Notes: a model not told the origin generated them from the sequence alone. Numbered from the stretch's first letter, positions 18,509 through 27,800 are shown. The stretch: DNA of 52,662 nucleotides from CAZUFB01 sp048173955 (GCA_048173955.1 DBEYOB010000072.1:1-52662), one strand, 5' to 3'. Numbers and translations: made by a program.

Positions 18509-19531
18509 CTACATCCCCCGTGCGGCGAACCACGAGCTCAGCTTCGTCTTCTTGGCCGCCATGTCGTCGGCCGCCGCGGACCCACTCGCAGCATCGCCGT
18601 GCCCGGGGCCAAGCTCGCCCGCCCGGTAGGAGTCCATCATGGACCCCTGGAGGTCCTGCGCGGCAGGCGGCGTCCACGAGATGGCGTTCGCCCCGGCCTC
18701 GATCGTCTCGAGAATCGAGGCCCCCGTCCTGCCGCCCGTGGCGATGACAGGCAGGTCGGGATATTCCTCGCGCAGGCGACGCACGACGTTTGCCGTCTCG
18801 CGGCCGGCGGCGACGTTGACGATGCTCGCACCCGCCGCGACCTTGGCGCGCGCCACGTCGTCCCACTCAAGGATCGTGGCGACGATGGGCACGTCGATGA
18901 TGCCCGCGACGTGTTCGATCGTCTCGACCGGGGCGGGGGCGTTGAGCACGACTCCCTGAACGCCCTGCATCTCGGCGAACATGGCGAGCTCGAACACGCG
19001 CTGGCCCGTCGTGGTGCCGCCGCCGACCCCCGTGAACACGGGCGCCCGCGCCACCGAGATGATGGCCTGCGTGATAACCGGATGGCCCGTGAACGGGTAG
19101 ACCGCCAGGATTGCGTCGGCGTTGGTGTTGCGGATGATGGCGACGTCGGTGGTGTAGATGAACGAGCGCAGCCGGTGCCCGTGGACCACGATGCCCGTGC
19201 ACTGCTCAATCTCGCGCGGCACGCGGACGATCGGCGTGGTCAGACGCCCTTCGATCGGGCGCGGTTCGGTCCTGACAACGGGCGGGAGACCCTGCTGGAC
19301 CCCGGCCGTTCCGCCGACGGCCCCTTCGACAACCCCCTCTTCGGCATCCCCTTCGATCGGGATGCCCTCGTCCGGCCCGCCGACGTACTCGCCGGCGATG
19401 ACGTCCTCGACGATGTCGTCCTGAAGCGCCTCGAGCAGCTGGTCGGCCTCGGCGCTCATGCTGACCGCCTCGCGGGCCATCTCGAGCCTTTCGGCGAGCT
19501 CCTCGTTCCCCTCGAACAACCTGTCGTCCAT
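18509..19531 (-). CDS. TIM-barrel-like protein of unknown function with acidic N-terminal extension
   Basis: About 340 residues. The first ~95 residues are acidic (Glu/Asp/Gly-rich) with no clear fold. The rest reads as alternating beta strands and helices of a (beta/alpha)8 barrel: DVAIIRNTNADAILAVYPF, a GVGGGTTTGQRV glycine loop, then VVLNAP, VPIVATIL, ASIVNVAAG and VIATGGRTGASI, the last like a phosphate-binding loop in HisA/HisF or NanE-type barrels. I cannot assign a reaction. The start is uncertain (19531 or 19546; ribosome sites are weak). It is downstream of the triple-repeat secreted protein gene on the same strand and convergent with the flavoenzyme at 16414. No signal peptide, so cytoplasmic. 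Confidence 0.7.
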   Translation of the reverse strand: MDDRLFEGNEELAERLEMAREAVSMSAEADQLLEALQDDIVEDVIAGEYVGGPDEGIPIEGDAEEGVVEGAVGGTAGVQQGLPPVVRTEPRPIEGRLTTPIVRVPREIEQCTGIVVHGHRLRSFIYTTDVAIIRNTNADAILAVYPFTGHPVITQAIISVARAPVFTGVGGGTTTGQRVFELAMFAEMQGVQGVVLNAPAPVETIEHVAGIIDVPIVATILEWDDVARAKVAAGASIVNVAAGRETANVVRRLREEYPDLPVIATGGRTGASILETIEAGANAISWTPPAAQDLQGSMMDSYRAGELGPGHGDAASGSAAADDMAAKKTKLSSWFAARGM

Positions 19532-19799
19532 CGTACCCCCGTCCATCAAGGAGAACCCGCAGGTCCCGTGCTGCCGAACGCGCAGACGCATCGCCCCGCC
19601 GGGCGGCGGGGCGACGGCAATCGCCATGACGTTTTCTTGTTCCCGCGGATGCGCCTTCCCGAACGTCCAGCGGCAAGATTCCACACCGAACGCAGATGCG
19701 CGGGCGCCGACGGCCAGAACCGGCGGGACCGCCCGCATCCACGTGCGGACGGGCTTTCGCAACGGTCGGGTCTTTGCGGCGGCTACATCTCCACGTCGG

Positions 19800-21041
19800 T
19801 CAGATCTCCACCACCGCATTCACCACGTCGTCGGCCACCCAGTCCTCGGCGTCGTACGCGCGCAGGTACAGCTCGATGTCGGCGACGTCCTCCGTGGTCA
19901 GACCGACGTCCTCGAGGGCCGACTCGCTCCACGAGATGTCGCTCAGGGCCTTCTTGCCAGGCTGCACCTCGACCGCCCAGAACGGGTCGCACATCGAACC
20001 GTTCACCGCCGCCTCATCGACCGTGAACATCAGAGGCCTGTCGGTGTCATTCTCTAGGCAGACGTCGGCGACATAGCCCCACAGATCGTCAACGTCGCTG
20101 CCGATGTACGTTATCTTGACGCCGCCCTCATCGACCAGGACAACGTCGTCGGGCTGCGCCTCACGTTCATGGTCAGCCGATGCCCCTTCACCCAGGGGAT
20201 ACAGGCGGACGTGCTCGTTCGCATAGTCATCCGCCATCAAGTTGTCGACATCGTACGCCTTGAACGTAAATTCGACGTCGGCAATATCGGAGAATCCATA
20301 CGGCTCGAGGGTGTAGTCGCCCCATTCGACGTCGGCGACGAGCACCTTGCCCGGCGCAACCTGGGTCGCCCACATCGGGGAGCACATCCAACCGTTCAGC
20401 GACTCGTCGTCAGTGGAGACCATCAGCGTGACATCGGTCCTGTTTTCGACATACACTCGCATCGTGAAGCCCGACATCCCATCGCCCTCAAAACCAAGTA
20501 CGGCAAAGGACACGTTCTCGTCATCGACCAGGACGTCGGCGTCCGCGGGTACCTCATACGCCGAGGAGACGCCCGTCTGCTCGCCCGCCGGATACACGGT
20601 GAAGTAGTCGTCAACCAGATTGTCCGCCGACCAGTCATCGCTGTCGTATACCCGCATACCGAACGAAACATCGGTGATTGCGCCGAGACCGTATGCCTCG
20701 AGCTCTGAGGGATACCACACCACCTGTTCGACGGCCGCGTTGCCGGGCGTGACCTCCTCCACGCACAGCGTGCCCACCATGCAACCGTTCAACGAGGAGT
20801 TTTCCATCGAGAACATCAGCGTCGTATCGTCCGTCTTGTTCTCGAAACGGACATCCATGGCAAAGCCGTCGGCCCCGTCACCCTCGAAGCCCGTCACCAC
20901 CATCGAGCATTCGTCGGTGTCGAAGACGACGATCTCCTCGGCATGCGCCGATGCAGCGAACCAGAGCAACGCCGTCACCGCCAGCACAATTGCGAAAAGC
21001 GTGCCACGCCTGGTAAAGCACATGGTTTGACGACCGGACAT
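19800..21041 (-). CDS. Secreted protein of three tandem ~115-residue repeats
   Basis: 413 residues. A Sec signal peptide (MCFTRRGTLFAIVLAV then ASAHA|EE) is followed by three homologous domains at about residues 30-155, 165-285 and 300-413. Each contains a (V/I)xFxGxxGDGxxGF-like start, an ENxTD segment, a LNG(W/C/S)M motif, an APGK or QPGK turn and a final DxxAxD(D/N)xxxxxV ending. Each domain is acidic and probably a beta-sandwich. No catalytic motif, sortase signal or anchor was seen. Start 21041 has an AAAGGGG site. It lies between the flavoenzyme at 21665 and the TIM-barrel gene, all on the minus strand. Role unknown; extracellular binding is a guess. Confidence 0.8.
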   Translation of the reverse strand: MSGRQTMCFTRRGTLFAIVLAVTALLWFAASAHAEEIVVFDTDECSMVVTGFEGDGADGFAMDVRFENKTDDTTLMFSMENSSLNGCMVGTLCVEEVTPGNAAVEQVVWYPSELEAYGLGAITDVSFGMRVYDSDDWSADNLVDDYFTVYPAGEQTGVSSAYEVPADADVLVDDENVSFAVLGFEGDGMSGFTMRVYVENRTDVTLMVSTDDESLNGWMCSPMWATQVAPGKVLVADVEWGDYTLEPYGFSDIADVEFTFKAYDVDNLMADDYANEHVRLYPLGEGASADHEREAQPDDVVLVDEGGVKITYIGSDVDDLWGYVADVCLENDTDRPLMFTVDEAAVNGSMCDPFWAVEVQPGKKALSDISWSESALEDVGLTTEDVADIELYLRAYDAEDWVADDVVNAVVEI

Positions 21042-21287
21042 CGCGTTCCCCTTTCTCCCCGAACGACCCCTCCGCAACGCAGGGCTTTTCGATCAGTATA
21101 GTGGGATTGCACATTCTACCAGGCGAGACTGAAAACCGATTGAGAGGCGGGGCCGAAGCGGGGACGGTAGCCAACCCGGGCACCGCCGGACGACGAATCG
21201 GCATCCGCGAGTGCCCCGCATCGGCTCCATGCCAGGCAGCGTACCGGAAACGCGTGCATATGCCAGCAGCACGCCGCCGGCCTCTTG

Positions 21288-21505
21288 TGTCAGCGAATCG
21301 GGGAGTCGCTGGCCAAAAAGTGGGATTGTGAAGGCCACGACAACCTCTGGACAGCGTTTGATCGCTGTCAACGCATGCAGGATTGGCTTCGGTCGCATCA
21401 AACTACAGTCGCTCTGCATAAAATCGAGCCGAATGCACTCCGACGAGCGCCCGCCACCTCCACACGATCGACCCTTTTGGCCAGCAAGGCGCAATTTTCT
21501 TGACA
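21288..21505. repeat. Inverted-repeat element, family F2, copy 2
   Basis: Arms 21288-21334 and 21459-21505 (inverted) follow the same gapless pattern TGTCARS-N13-GCTGGCCAAA-N9-YGTG as 9299-9515. The spacer is 124 nt and includes GACAGCG-tttgat-CGCTGTC and a wide ATGCAG/CTGCAT pair. The element lies at the 3' side of the flavoenzyme at 21665-23380. Confidence 0.8.
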
Positions 21506-21664
21506 GAACCCCGTCGGCCCACTGTCAAGGCAAGCCGTCGCCTCCCAAGACCCGATCGCGGGACCGCCCGCATCCACGTGCGGACGGCCCCGTCTTCGCG
21601 AAACAAGCCCTCCAACCAGCTTATCGCCAGAAACCCGTCGGACCCGCCTCCCCTTGCAGGCTCG

Positions 21665-23380
21665 TTACAGGTTCTCGGCGATGTACTTTGCGGCAATGCG
21701 GCCGTAGGTCAGCGCAATCGAATGGCTCGCGCCGGCGATGGTCGCCGGGTAGTCGCCCAGGAAGCGGCCACCCTGGACGTTGCCCACCGCAAACAGACCC
21801 GGCACCGGGTCGAAGTTGCTGTTGAGCACCTGGCCGTACTTGTTCGACGACAGGCCGCTCATGCCGACCAGGCAGCGCAGGGCGTTCTGTCCCTCCTCGA
21901 AGTTGCCGATCTCGTAGCGGATGGCGTAGAACGGCGCGTGGTCGAGCGCCATCATGCGCTCGGGCGCCTTGCCGAAGTCGTCGTCGTGACCCTTCTCGCA
22001 CAGCTCGTTGTAGCGGGCAATCTCGCGGACCATGTTCGCTGCGGTCGTCTCGTCGACACCGAGGTTGGCGACAAGCTCCTCGACGGTGTCGCCCTTGGCC
22101 GCCGTCCACTCGTCGATGGTCTCCAAGTCGGCCTCGCTGATGGACTGCTTGGACCCCAGGCCGCCCTGCATGTGGGTGATTTCCTCGGCCACGTCGGCAT
22201 CGAAGATCTGGTAGATCGTGCAGTCGGGCTGGCGGATGATCTGCGAGCCGAAGTGATCGTTGGTAAGGTCCTCGTTGACGTAGCGCTCACCGCGGGCATT
22301 AAGCTGCAGGAACGCCGCCACGCCGAGCTTGCCGAGGTCGCCGTGGGCCATGGCGCAGTGCGGGCCCGCCTCGATGTTGCCGCCGGCCCAGTACCCCATA
22401 CGGTGACCGTCGCCCACGTCGGTCTTCTCGACGTTCAGGTCGACGCTCATGTAGGTGAACGAGAACTTGTCCTTCTGCCAGTAGATCCAGGGCATGTAGT
22501 AGGCGAGCATATCGTCGTTGTTGAGGTAGTCGCCTGTGGCCAGGATGACGGCCTTGGCGGCGTTCACCTTGATGTAGCTCCCGTCGGCAATGCTCTGGGC
22601 GATGACGCCGTTCACGCGGTCGCCGTCCTTGGTGAGCTGCAGGGCGCGCATGTCGTAGATGTCGGTGAGGTTGCCGGTCGCCACGGCGGCGTCGCGGTTG
22701 AGCTTGAGCACGGGCAGGTGGCCGTTCGGGCGGAACGAGAGCGTGCCGGTGAAGATGCGCTCGTGGTCGACCTCGTGGTCGTAGGGCACGTACAGGTTGT
22801 TGTTTGCAACCCAGATGAGGTCGGGGTTCTCCTCGGCGTTGGGCTGTTCCTCGCCGGGCTTGACCCACACGAGGCCGTCGACCGCGCCGGCATACCACTC
22901 GAACGCCTCGCCGGCGTTGTCGGCCCAGTTCTTGAGCACGCGGGCGTCGGGCCGGTGACCCATTTGAATCATGAGCTCGTTGACCAGGTCGGTCGTGTCG
23001 AAGTCCTCGATGCCCATCTCGCGGGCGGCGTCGCAGTTGAAACAGGAGAACTGCGACGAGCGGGCGTTGACGTCGGAGGAGCGCTCGATCGACACGACCT
23101 TGAGCCCCGCCTCGGCCGCGGTGCGGGCGGCGGCCACGCCGGCAAGACCCATGCCGACCACAACGACGTCAGCGTCGTAGGTCTCGGAAATCTGGTCGTC
23201 CGCAATGGGTTCGGGAGCCTCGAGGAACGAGGGGAGCTGCGGGCCGGCGGCTTCGCCCTCGGTCGTCTCGGCGGCCTCATCGGCCAAGGCCGGCGCGACG
23301 CACGAAGCGGCCGCAGCCCCGGCGGCGAACGCCGTACCGGCAACAAACGAGCGGCGGCTGAGTGTTGACGCAGTGTTCAT
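21665..23380 (-). CDS. Tat-exported FAD-dependent reductase (subfamily shared with 25480 and 39445)
   Basis: 571 residues. Tat signal SRRSFVAG (residues ~8-15), FAD motif GMGLAGVAAA near residue 67. It shares several blocks with the products of 25480-27177 and 39445-41283: NED about 25 residues before the RQP and YQIFD motifs, ARYNELCEKGHDDDFGK, and a C-terminal FAD segment GLFAVGNVQGGRFLGDYP. At the fumarate-reductase arginine position it has Asn (RYVNEDLTN). Start 23380 has GAAGGGA 7 nt upstream. It is divergent from the LuxR gene at 23675. No haem domain. Substrate unknown; the subfamily resembles the Cgr2-type reductases of Eggerthella in layout, which is inference from memory. Confidence 0.9.
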   Translation of the reverse strand: MNTASTLSRRSFVAGTAFAAGAAAASCVAPALADEAAETTEGEAAGPQLPSFLEAPEPIADDQISETYDADVVVVGMGLAGVAAARTAAEAGLKVVSIERSSDVNARSSQFSCFNCDAAREMGIEDFDTTDLVNELMIQMGHRPDARVLKNWADNAGEAFEWYAGAVDGLVWVKPGEEQPNAEENPDLIWVANNNLYVPYDHEVDHERIFTGTLSFRPNGHLPVLKLNRDAAVATGNLTDIYDMRALQLTKDGDRVNGVIAQSIADGSYIKVNAAKAVILATGDYLNNDDMLAYYMPWIYWQKDKFSFTYMSVDLNVEKTDVGDGHRMGYWAGGNIEAGPHCAMAHGDLGKLGVAAFLQLNARGERYVNEDLTNDHFGSQIIRQPDCTIYQIFDADVAEEITHMQGGLGSKQSISEADLETIDEWTAAKGDTVEELVANLGVDETTAANMVREIARYNELCEKGHDDDFGKAPERMMALDHAPFYAIRYEIGNFEEGQNALRCLVGMSGLSSNKYGQVLNSNFDPVPGLFAVGNVQGGRFLGDYPATIAGASHSIALTYGRIAAKYIAENL

Positions 23381-23431
23381 AATGTGGTCCCTTCTCACTA
23401 GTCATTCCATCTGCCAGCGATTTTTCGAACG

Positions 23432-23484
23432 GTGTGCCATTTCGTCGGGAACCGGCACACATCTTGGGCGCATGGCCCCATGCG
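23432..23484. promoter_or_regulatory. Two perfect inverted repeats in a flavoenzyme/LuxR divergent promoter region
   Basis: GTGTGCC (23432-23438) is inverted as GGCACAC (23454-23460), 15 nt apart. CGCATGG (23469-23475) is inverted as CCATGCG (23478-23484), 2 nt apart. Both lie between the divergent starts 23380 and 23675 and are candidate operators for the LuxR protein. Confidence 0.4.
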
Positions 23485-23641
23485 GAGCGACAGCACCGAA
23501 CGCCTGGCACCACTCTGACGCCTCGACAGCACGGCGTCACGGCTGGGAAACGGATGAGGCCCCGAAAAGCAAGGATGAGAATTGCCATACTTGCCAGAAT
23601 CCCCCGACGCTTCGCCGCAAAACGGGCTCGGGGCAAAGCCG

Positions 23642-23647
23642 TATAAT
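23642..23647 (+). promoter_or_regulatory. Possible -10 element for LuxR gene
   Basis: TATAAT 28 nt upstream of the GTG start at 23675. No consensus -35 is seen at the expected distance. Confidence 0.35.
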
Positions 23648-23674
23648 CCAACGAACGACGAAGGGAGGGTTCGC

Positions 23675-25075
23675 GTGGCGCAGTTCTTTAAAAGCGGCGA
23701 GGCATGGGTGCTCGGTTTCGCCGTCCTCGTCTCGTACTCGACGCTGGCGGGCGTCACCGGCGGCAGCCTGGCCGGCGAGGCGTCTCCCGCAACGCTGCCC
23801 CTGGGGCGCATCCTCCAGATAGCCATCTGCCTCGCCGTCGCCCTCGCCTCGGCGCACGGCGGCTCACCCGTCCGGTCGCGCGCCTTACAGGTTGCGGCCA
23901 CCGTCGCCTGCGGGTCCGCCATCCTGTTCCCGCTCCTCACGGGCCTAACCGGATCGACCCCCGTTTCCAGCCTGCTCGCGTCGCTGGGGCAGATGCTGCG
24001 CCAATGCGGCTACGTCTTTCTGTGGCTGGCATGGATGGAGCTCCTCGCCCGGCTCGACCTGCGCCACGCGCTCGTAAGCTACCTGTTCGTGCACACGTGC
24101 TCGGCCGCCCTGTCGTTCGCACTCGGCTCCGTGCCCGCGCGCGTGCTCATCCCCCTCATCGCGCTCATGCCGGTCTTGGCGTACGTCGCATACCGCAAAT
24201 CGTGCACCGTCATCGAATCGGCCCCCTATGCATGCGGAGAGCGGGAGGCCCACCCCTGGAAGTTTCCCACGGTTCCCGTCGTCCTCATGGTGGCGTTTGC
24301 GACGGTGAACGTGTTCGTGCGCGACACGCTTCCCGACGGAACGTCCGTCTACGCTACCGCCGGTGTGGTCGTCGCCTGCCTCGCCGTGTTCGCCGCGGTC
24401 CGGAAGGGCGGCGTCGGGTCGTTCGACATATGGCGCCTGGGCGACGCGGCGTTCGTCCTCTCGCTCTGCGGCCTCGTGGGGGTCCACCTGAGCTCGACGG
24501 CGGGGAGCATGGTGGCCTCGCTGTGCACCAACGCGGGGTTCGCCCTGTTCAACGTGTTTCTCATCGTCGCGCTCTGCAACGTCTCGTACCGTTACGGCGT
24601 CAACAGCATGGTCCTCTTCGGGTTCGCCAAAGCGGCCGAATGCCTCGCGTACTTTGCGGGCAGCTGGCTGACGCACCTGTCGGGGGCGCTCGACGGCGAC
24701 GGGTTTGCGCTGCTCGTCATGGCGCTCGCCGTCCTGCTGGGACTCGGGTTCACCGCGCTCGCCCGAGGACGGGGGCACGACCCCTCGTGGGGCGTCGGGT
24801 TCGACCCGTCGGCTCCGCGACGTCCGGAGAGCGGGCCGACGCTCGAGCAGCGCTGCGCAGAGATCTCCCGCGAAGCCGGCCTCACGCGCCGGGAGGAGGA
24901 GGTCCTGGGGCTGCTCGCCCGCGACATGTCGGCATCCGAGATCGAGCAGGCGCTCTGCGTCACCAACGCCACCGTCAAGACGCACACTCAGGCGGTCTAC
25001 CGCAAGCTCGGCGTACACAGCCGCAGGGAGATCGTGGGGCTGGTGGGCGTGGGCGCAGAAAACACTCGCCCGTAG
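23675..25075 (+). CDS. Membrane-spanning LuxR-family transcriptional regulator
   Basis: 466 residues from a GTG start at 23675, which has a GGGAGGG site 5 nt upstream; the frame upstream to 23582 lacks one. About ten to twelve hydrophobic helices fill residues ~10-385. The C-terminal LuxR HTH reads AGLTRREEEVLGLLARDMS and CVTNATVKTHTQAVYRKLGV. It is divergent from the flavoenzyme at 21665-23380 and upstream of another at 25480, so it could control either. The 294-nt divergent region contains two perfect inverted repeats that may be its operators. Confidence 0.93.
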   Translation: MAQFFKSGEAWVLGFAVLVSYSTLAGVTGGSLAGEASPATLPLGRILQIAICLAVALASAHGGSPVRSRALQVAATVACGSAILFPLLTGLTGSTPVSSLLASLGQMLRQCGYVFLWLAWMELLARLDLRHALVSYLFVHTCSAALSFALGSVPARVLIPLIALMPVLAYVAYRKSCTVIESAPYACGEREAHPWKFPTVPVVLMVAFATVNVFVRDTLPDGTSVYATAGVVVACLAVFAAVRKGGVGSFDIWRLGDAAFVLSLCGLVGVHLSSTAGSMVASLCTNAGFALFNVFLIVALCNVSYRYGVNSMVLFGFAKAAECLAYFAGSWLTHLSGALDGDGFALLVMALAVLLGLGFTALARGRGHDPSWGVGFDPSAPRRPESGPTLEQRCAEISREAGLTRREEEVLGLLARDMSASEIEQALCVTNATVKTHTQAVYRKLGVHSRREIVGLVGVGAENTRP

Positions 25076-25479
25076 ACCCGCACGACTGGAGCGGCCCGAT
25101 GGGGTCCCCCGTCGGCGGGCAACCCCTTCGCGCACGCAATCTTGCAGTCCAGGTTGTCAAGAAATCCCAAATCTTGCAAAGCAAAACTGCAAGATGGACG
25201 AGAATCTGGCGCGGGCAGTCCATCGGCGCAACTCGGCATAAGGCCGCTGCAAACTAGCATCTCCCCAGCTCACACGCCTCATACCGAGCGTCGTAGCGTC
25301 TCAGGCGCATATTTCATGCCCCCCTTCGTATGAGATAGAACGACGGCGCGCCTATGCTGGCGGTGTTCGAGGGCGCCTGGCCGCCGCCCCGCCGACGCGC
25401 ATCTCCAAACCCACCGCGCGCCGGCACGCCGAGACGGCGGCCAACGTCCTTAAGCCTTCAACGCAAGGAGAAACACACT
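25076..25479. promoter_or_regulatory. Intergenic region with CTTGCA repeats upstream of a flavoenzyme
   Basis: No gene seen. A perfect 10-bp inverted repeat ATCTTGCAGT (25139-25148)/ACTGCAAGAT (25186-25195) encloses a third CTTGCA, so 25171-25195 can also fold alone as an 8-bp hairpin. CTCATAC (25278)/GTATGAG (25328) is a further inverted pair. Either the end of the LuxR transcript or the control region of the gene at 25480 may use these. Confidence 0.4.
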
Positions 25480-27177
25480 ATGGAAATGACCCGCCGCAAC
25501 TTCGTCGCCGGCGCCGCCGGTGCCGCCGCCGCGACCGCCCTGGCCGCTGGTGCCACCGTCGCCCTCGCCGACGAGGCCGCCGAGACCGAGGCTGCCGCTG
25601 AGACCCCCGCTTTCCTCGTGAAGCCCGAGGTTCCCACCGAGATCGTCGAGGAGCGCGACTGCGACGTCCTCGTCATCGGCATGGGCCTGGCCGGCACCGC
25701 CGCCTTCAAGGCCGCCGCCGAGGCCGGCGTCACCACCATCGCCCTCGAGAAGCAGCCCGAGGACTCCTACTCCGTCATCTACATGGCCGGCGACTTCGGC
25801 GTCGTGGGCTCGCAGATTCAGAAGGACCTCGGCATCGAGTGGGCTCCCAAGGCCGACATCATGAACGAGATGGCCAAGGAATGCGGCAGCCGCATCGACA
25901 CCTGGATGATGAGCTACTGGTACGATCACTCCGGCGAGGACTTCGACTGGTTCGTCGAGGGCGCCGACTTCGAGGTCCTTACCGGCACCGCCGCCGAGAA
26001 GCAGACCGACAAGGAGTTCTACATCCGCCCGAAGTGCTTCCCGAAGTCTGAGAACTACGACTACCACGAGGAGTACATCCCCTACTTCCACGGCACCATC
26101 ACCACCAACCCCAACATGCAGTGGGCCTGCCAGGCCGCCATGGACGCCGGCAAGGCCGCCGGCGGCGAGATCATCTTCGGTGCCACGGGCGAGCAGCTCA
26201 TCCAGGACGAGTCGGGCGCGGTCATCGGCGCCTACGCCCAGACCGAGGCCGGCTACATCAAGGTGAACGCCAAGCAGGTCGTCCTCACCTGCGGCGACTA
26301 CGGCGCGAACCAGGAGATGAAGGCCTATTACGCCCCCGAGTACGTCGACTACACCGGCGGCGTCGACACCGGCGACGGCCACCGCATGGGCATCTGGGCC
26401 GGCGGCCGCATGGAGGAGGGCCCCCACGCCCCCATGGCTCACCACATGGGCGCCGCGCTGGGCGTTGACTCCTACCTGCAGCTCAACAACCTCGGCAAGC
26501 GCTTCATGAACGAGGACATCCCCGGCCAGAACCTGACCCAGATGCTCTCGCGCCAGCCGCTGGCCTCCGACCCCGAGAAGCGCGAGGCCGACATCCGCGC
26601 CTACCAGATCTTCGACAGCAAGTGGCCCGAGCAGATCGCCGACATGCCCGACGGCCACGGCTACACCTCGCACTACGTGCCCGACGACCAGGTCGACCAG
26701 TATCCGCTCGTGCTCTCGGGCTTCGGCCTGGGCTGGACCACGAGCCAGATGGTCGAGGACTCCGTGGACTACAAGGCCGACACCCTCGAGGAGCTCTTCG
26801 AGCAGATGGGCCTGCCCGTGGAGACCGCCATGGCCGAGGTCGAGCGCTACAACGAGCTGTGCGCCGCCGGCTATGACGAGGACTTCGGCAAGATGCCCAA
26901 GCGCCTCTTCCCGGTCGAGAACCCGCCGTTCTACGGCTGCTCCTTCAGCGCGAGCCGCAGCATGCTCGTCATGATCGGCGGCCTCGAGTGCGACCACGAC
27001 CTCCACGTGGTCGACGCCGACGACAACCCCATCCCCGGCCTGTTCGTGGCCGGCAACAACCAGGGCCGTCGCTTCCTGGTCGACTACCCGGTCATCGTCG
27101 CCGGCATCTCGCTCGGCACCGCGCTGACCTTCGGCCGCCTCGCCGGCACCAACGCCGCGGCCGCGGTGACCGCGTAA
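25480..27177 (+). CDS. Tat-exported FAD-dependent reductase
   Basis: 565 residues. Tat signal TRRNFVAG (residues ~4-11) with an Ala-rich h-region and a long Glu/Ala linker. The FAD motif GMGLAGTAAFKAA lies near residue 68. Conserved subfamily blocks include RFMNEDIPGQNLTQ, RQPL, AYQIFDSKW and RYNELCAAGYDEDFGK. Gly (NEDIPG) replaces the fumarate-reductase arginine. The C-terminus carries GLFVAGNNQGRRFLVDYP, typical for FAD contact. Start 25480 follows AAGGAG. A strong terminator follows at 27279. It is flanked by an intact (23675) and a broken (27963) membrane LuxR gene. No haem or FMN domain. Substrate unknown. Confidence 0.92.
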   Translation: MEMTRRNFVAGAAGAAAATALAAGATVALADEAAETEAAAETPAFLVKPEVPTEIVEERDCDVLVIGMGLAGTAAFKAAAEAGVTTIALEKQPEDSYSVIYMAGDFGVVGSQIQKDLGIEWAPKADIMNEMAKECGSRIDTWMMSYWYDHSGEDFDWFVEGADFEVLTGTAAEKQTDKEFYIRPKCFPKSENYDYHEEYIPYFHGTITTNPNMQWACQAAMDAGKAAGGEIIFGATGEQLIQDESGAVIGAYAQTEAGYIKVNAKQVVLTCGDYGANQEMKAYYAPEYVDYTGGVDTGDGHRMGIWAGGRMEEGPHAPMAHHMGAALGVDSYLQLNNLGKRFMNEDIPGQNLTQMLSRQPLASDPEKREADIRAYQIFDSKWPEQIADMPDGHGYTSHYVPDDQVDQYPLVLSGFGLGWTTSQMVEDSVDYKADTLEELFEQMGLPVETAMAEVERYNELCAAGYDEDFGKMPKRLFPVENPPFYGCSFSASRSMLVMIGGLECDHDLHVVDADDNPIPGLFVAGNNQGRRFLVDYPVIVAGISLGTALTFGRLAGTNAAAAVTA

Positions 27178-27278
27178 CCATGCGCGCAAAGCCGGCCCGG
27201 GTGCGCCCGGCAGACTAGAACGCGCCCGACCGACGAGCCCCTTGGGCACCGCAGGGATGGCAACAACCCTGCAACGAA

Positions 27279-27318
27279 AGCCCCCGGCTCCTCCTTCGCG
27301 AGGGGTCGGGGGCTTTTT
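27279..27318 (+). terminator. Rho-independent terminator
   Basis: GCCCCCG (27280-27286) pairs with CGGGGGC (27307-27313), with an inner CCT/AGG extension, followed by TTTTT. It lies 102 nt after the flavoenzyme stop at 27177. Confidence 0.9.
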
Positions 27319-27403
27319 GCTGGGGTGCGCGGTGGGGAACGGCGAGCGAGCGGCGGGGATGGCGGGCGCGAAGGGCGCGCGATCAAGGCGAAATCGCAAG
27401 GGT

Positions 27404-27674
27404 GGCCAAACAGGCGCCGAGTGCGTGCTCTGGGCAGCAGGCATGGTCAAACGGACGCCGAGTGCGTGTTTTCCGAAAAGTGCTGGTCGTTTCGCCAGCG
27501 AATGCATGCGAAAACGGGCGCCGCGCGCCGCCCAGTCCCGGACCATCTACGCAAATGGCCAGGTAGGGAGGGCGCGCGCGATCCGCGGCTCCGGCGGCGC
27601 CCCAAATCGGCATGCACTCGCTGGTGTTTTGACCGGCATCTTTCCAGAAACACGCACTCGGCGCCAAAATGGCC
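27404..27674. repeat. Inverted-repeat element, family F1, copy 2 (three half-sites on the left)
   Basis: The left arm has three direct half-sites at 27404, 27445 and 27485 (period 40-41), each GGYCAAA-N8-GAGTGCGTG-like. The right arm, 27611-27674, has two in inverted orientation. The spacer between 27508 and 27611 is 102 nt, the same as in the copy at 18226-18456. It lies after the flavoenzyme terminator and before the broken LuxR gene. Confidence 0.85.
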
Positions 27675-27800
27675 GCGTGACCGGCGGGGGTCCCACAGCC
27701 AGCGGATACCCGCGCGATCGGCGGACGCCCGCGCAGCCCCGCAGCCTCGCGGCCCCGCCCTCCGCGGCCAGCACCCGCGACCCCCGCACCCCATAACCAC

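Noticed and set aside
25139..25195. Third F2 element upstream of flavoenzyme 25480
   Set aside because: TGTCAAGAAA is present, but GCTGGCCAAA is replaced, spacing shifts by one and no inverted partner was found within 250 nt.
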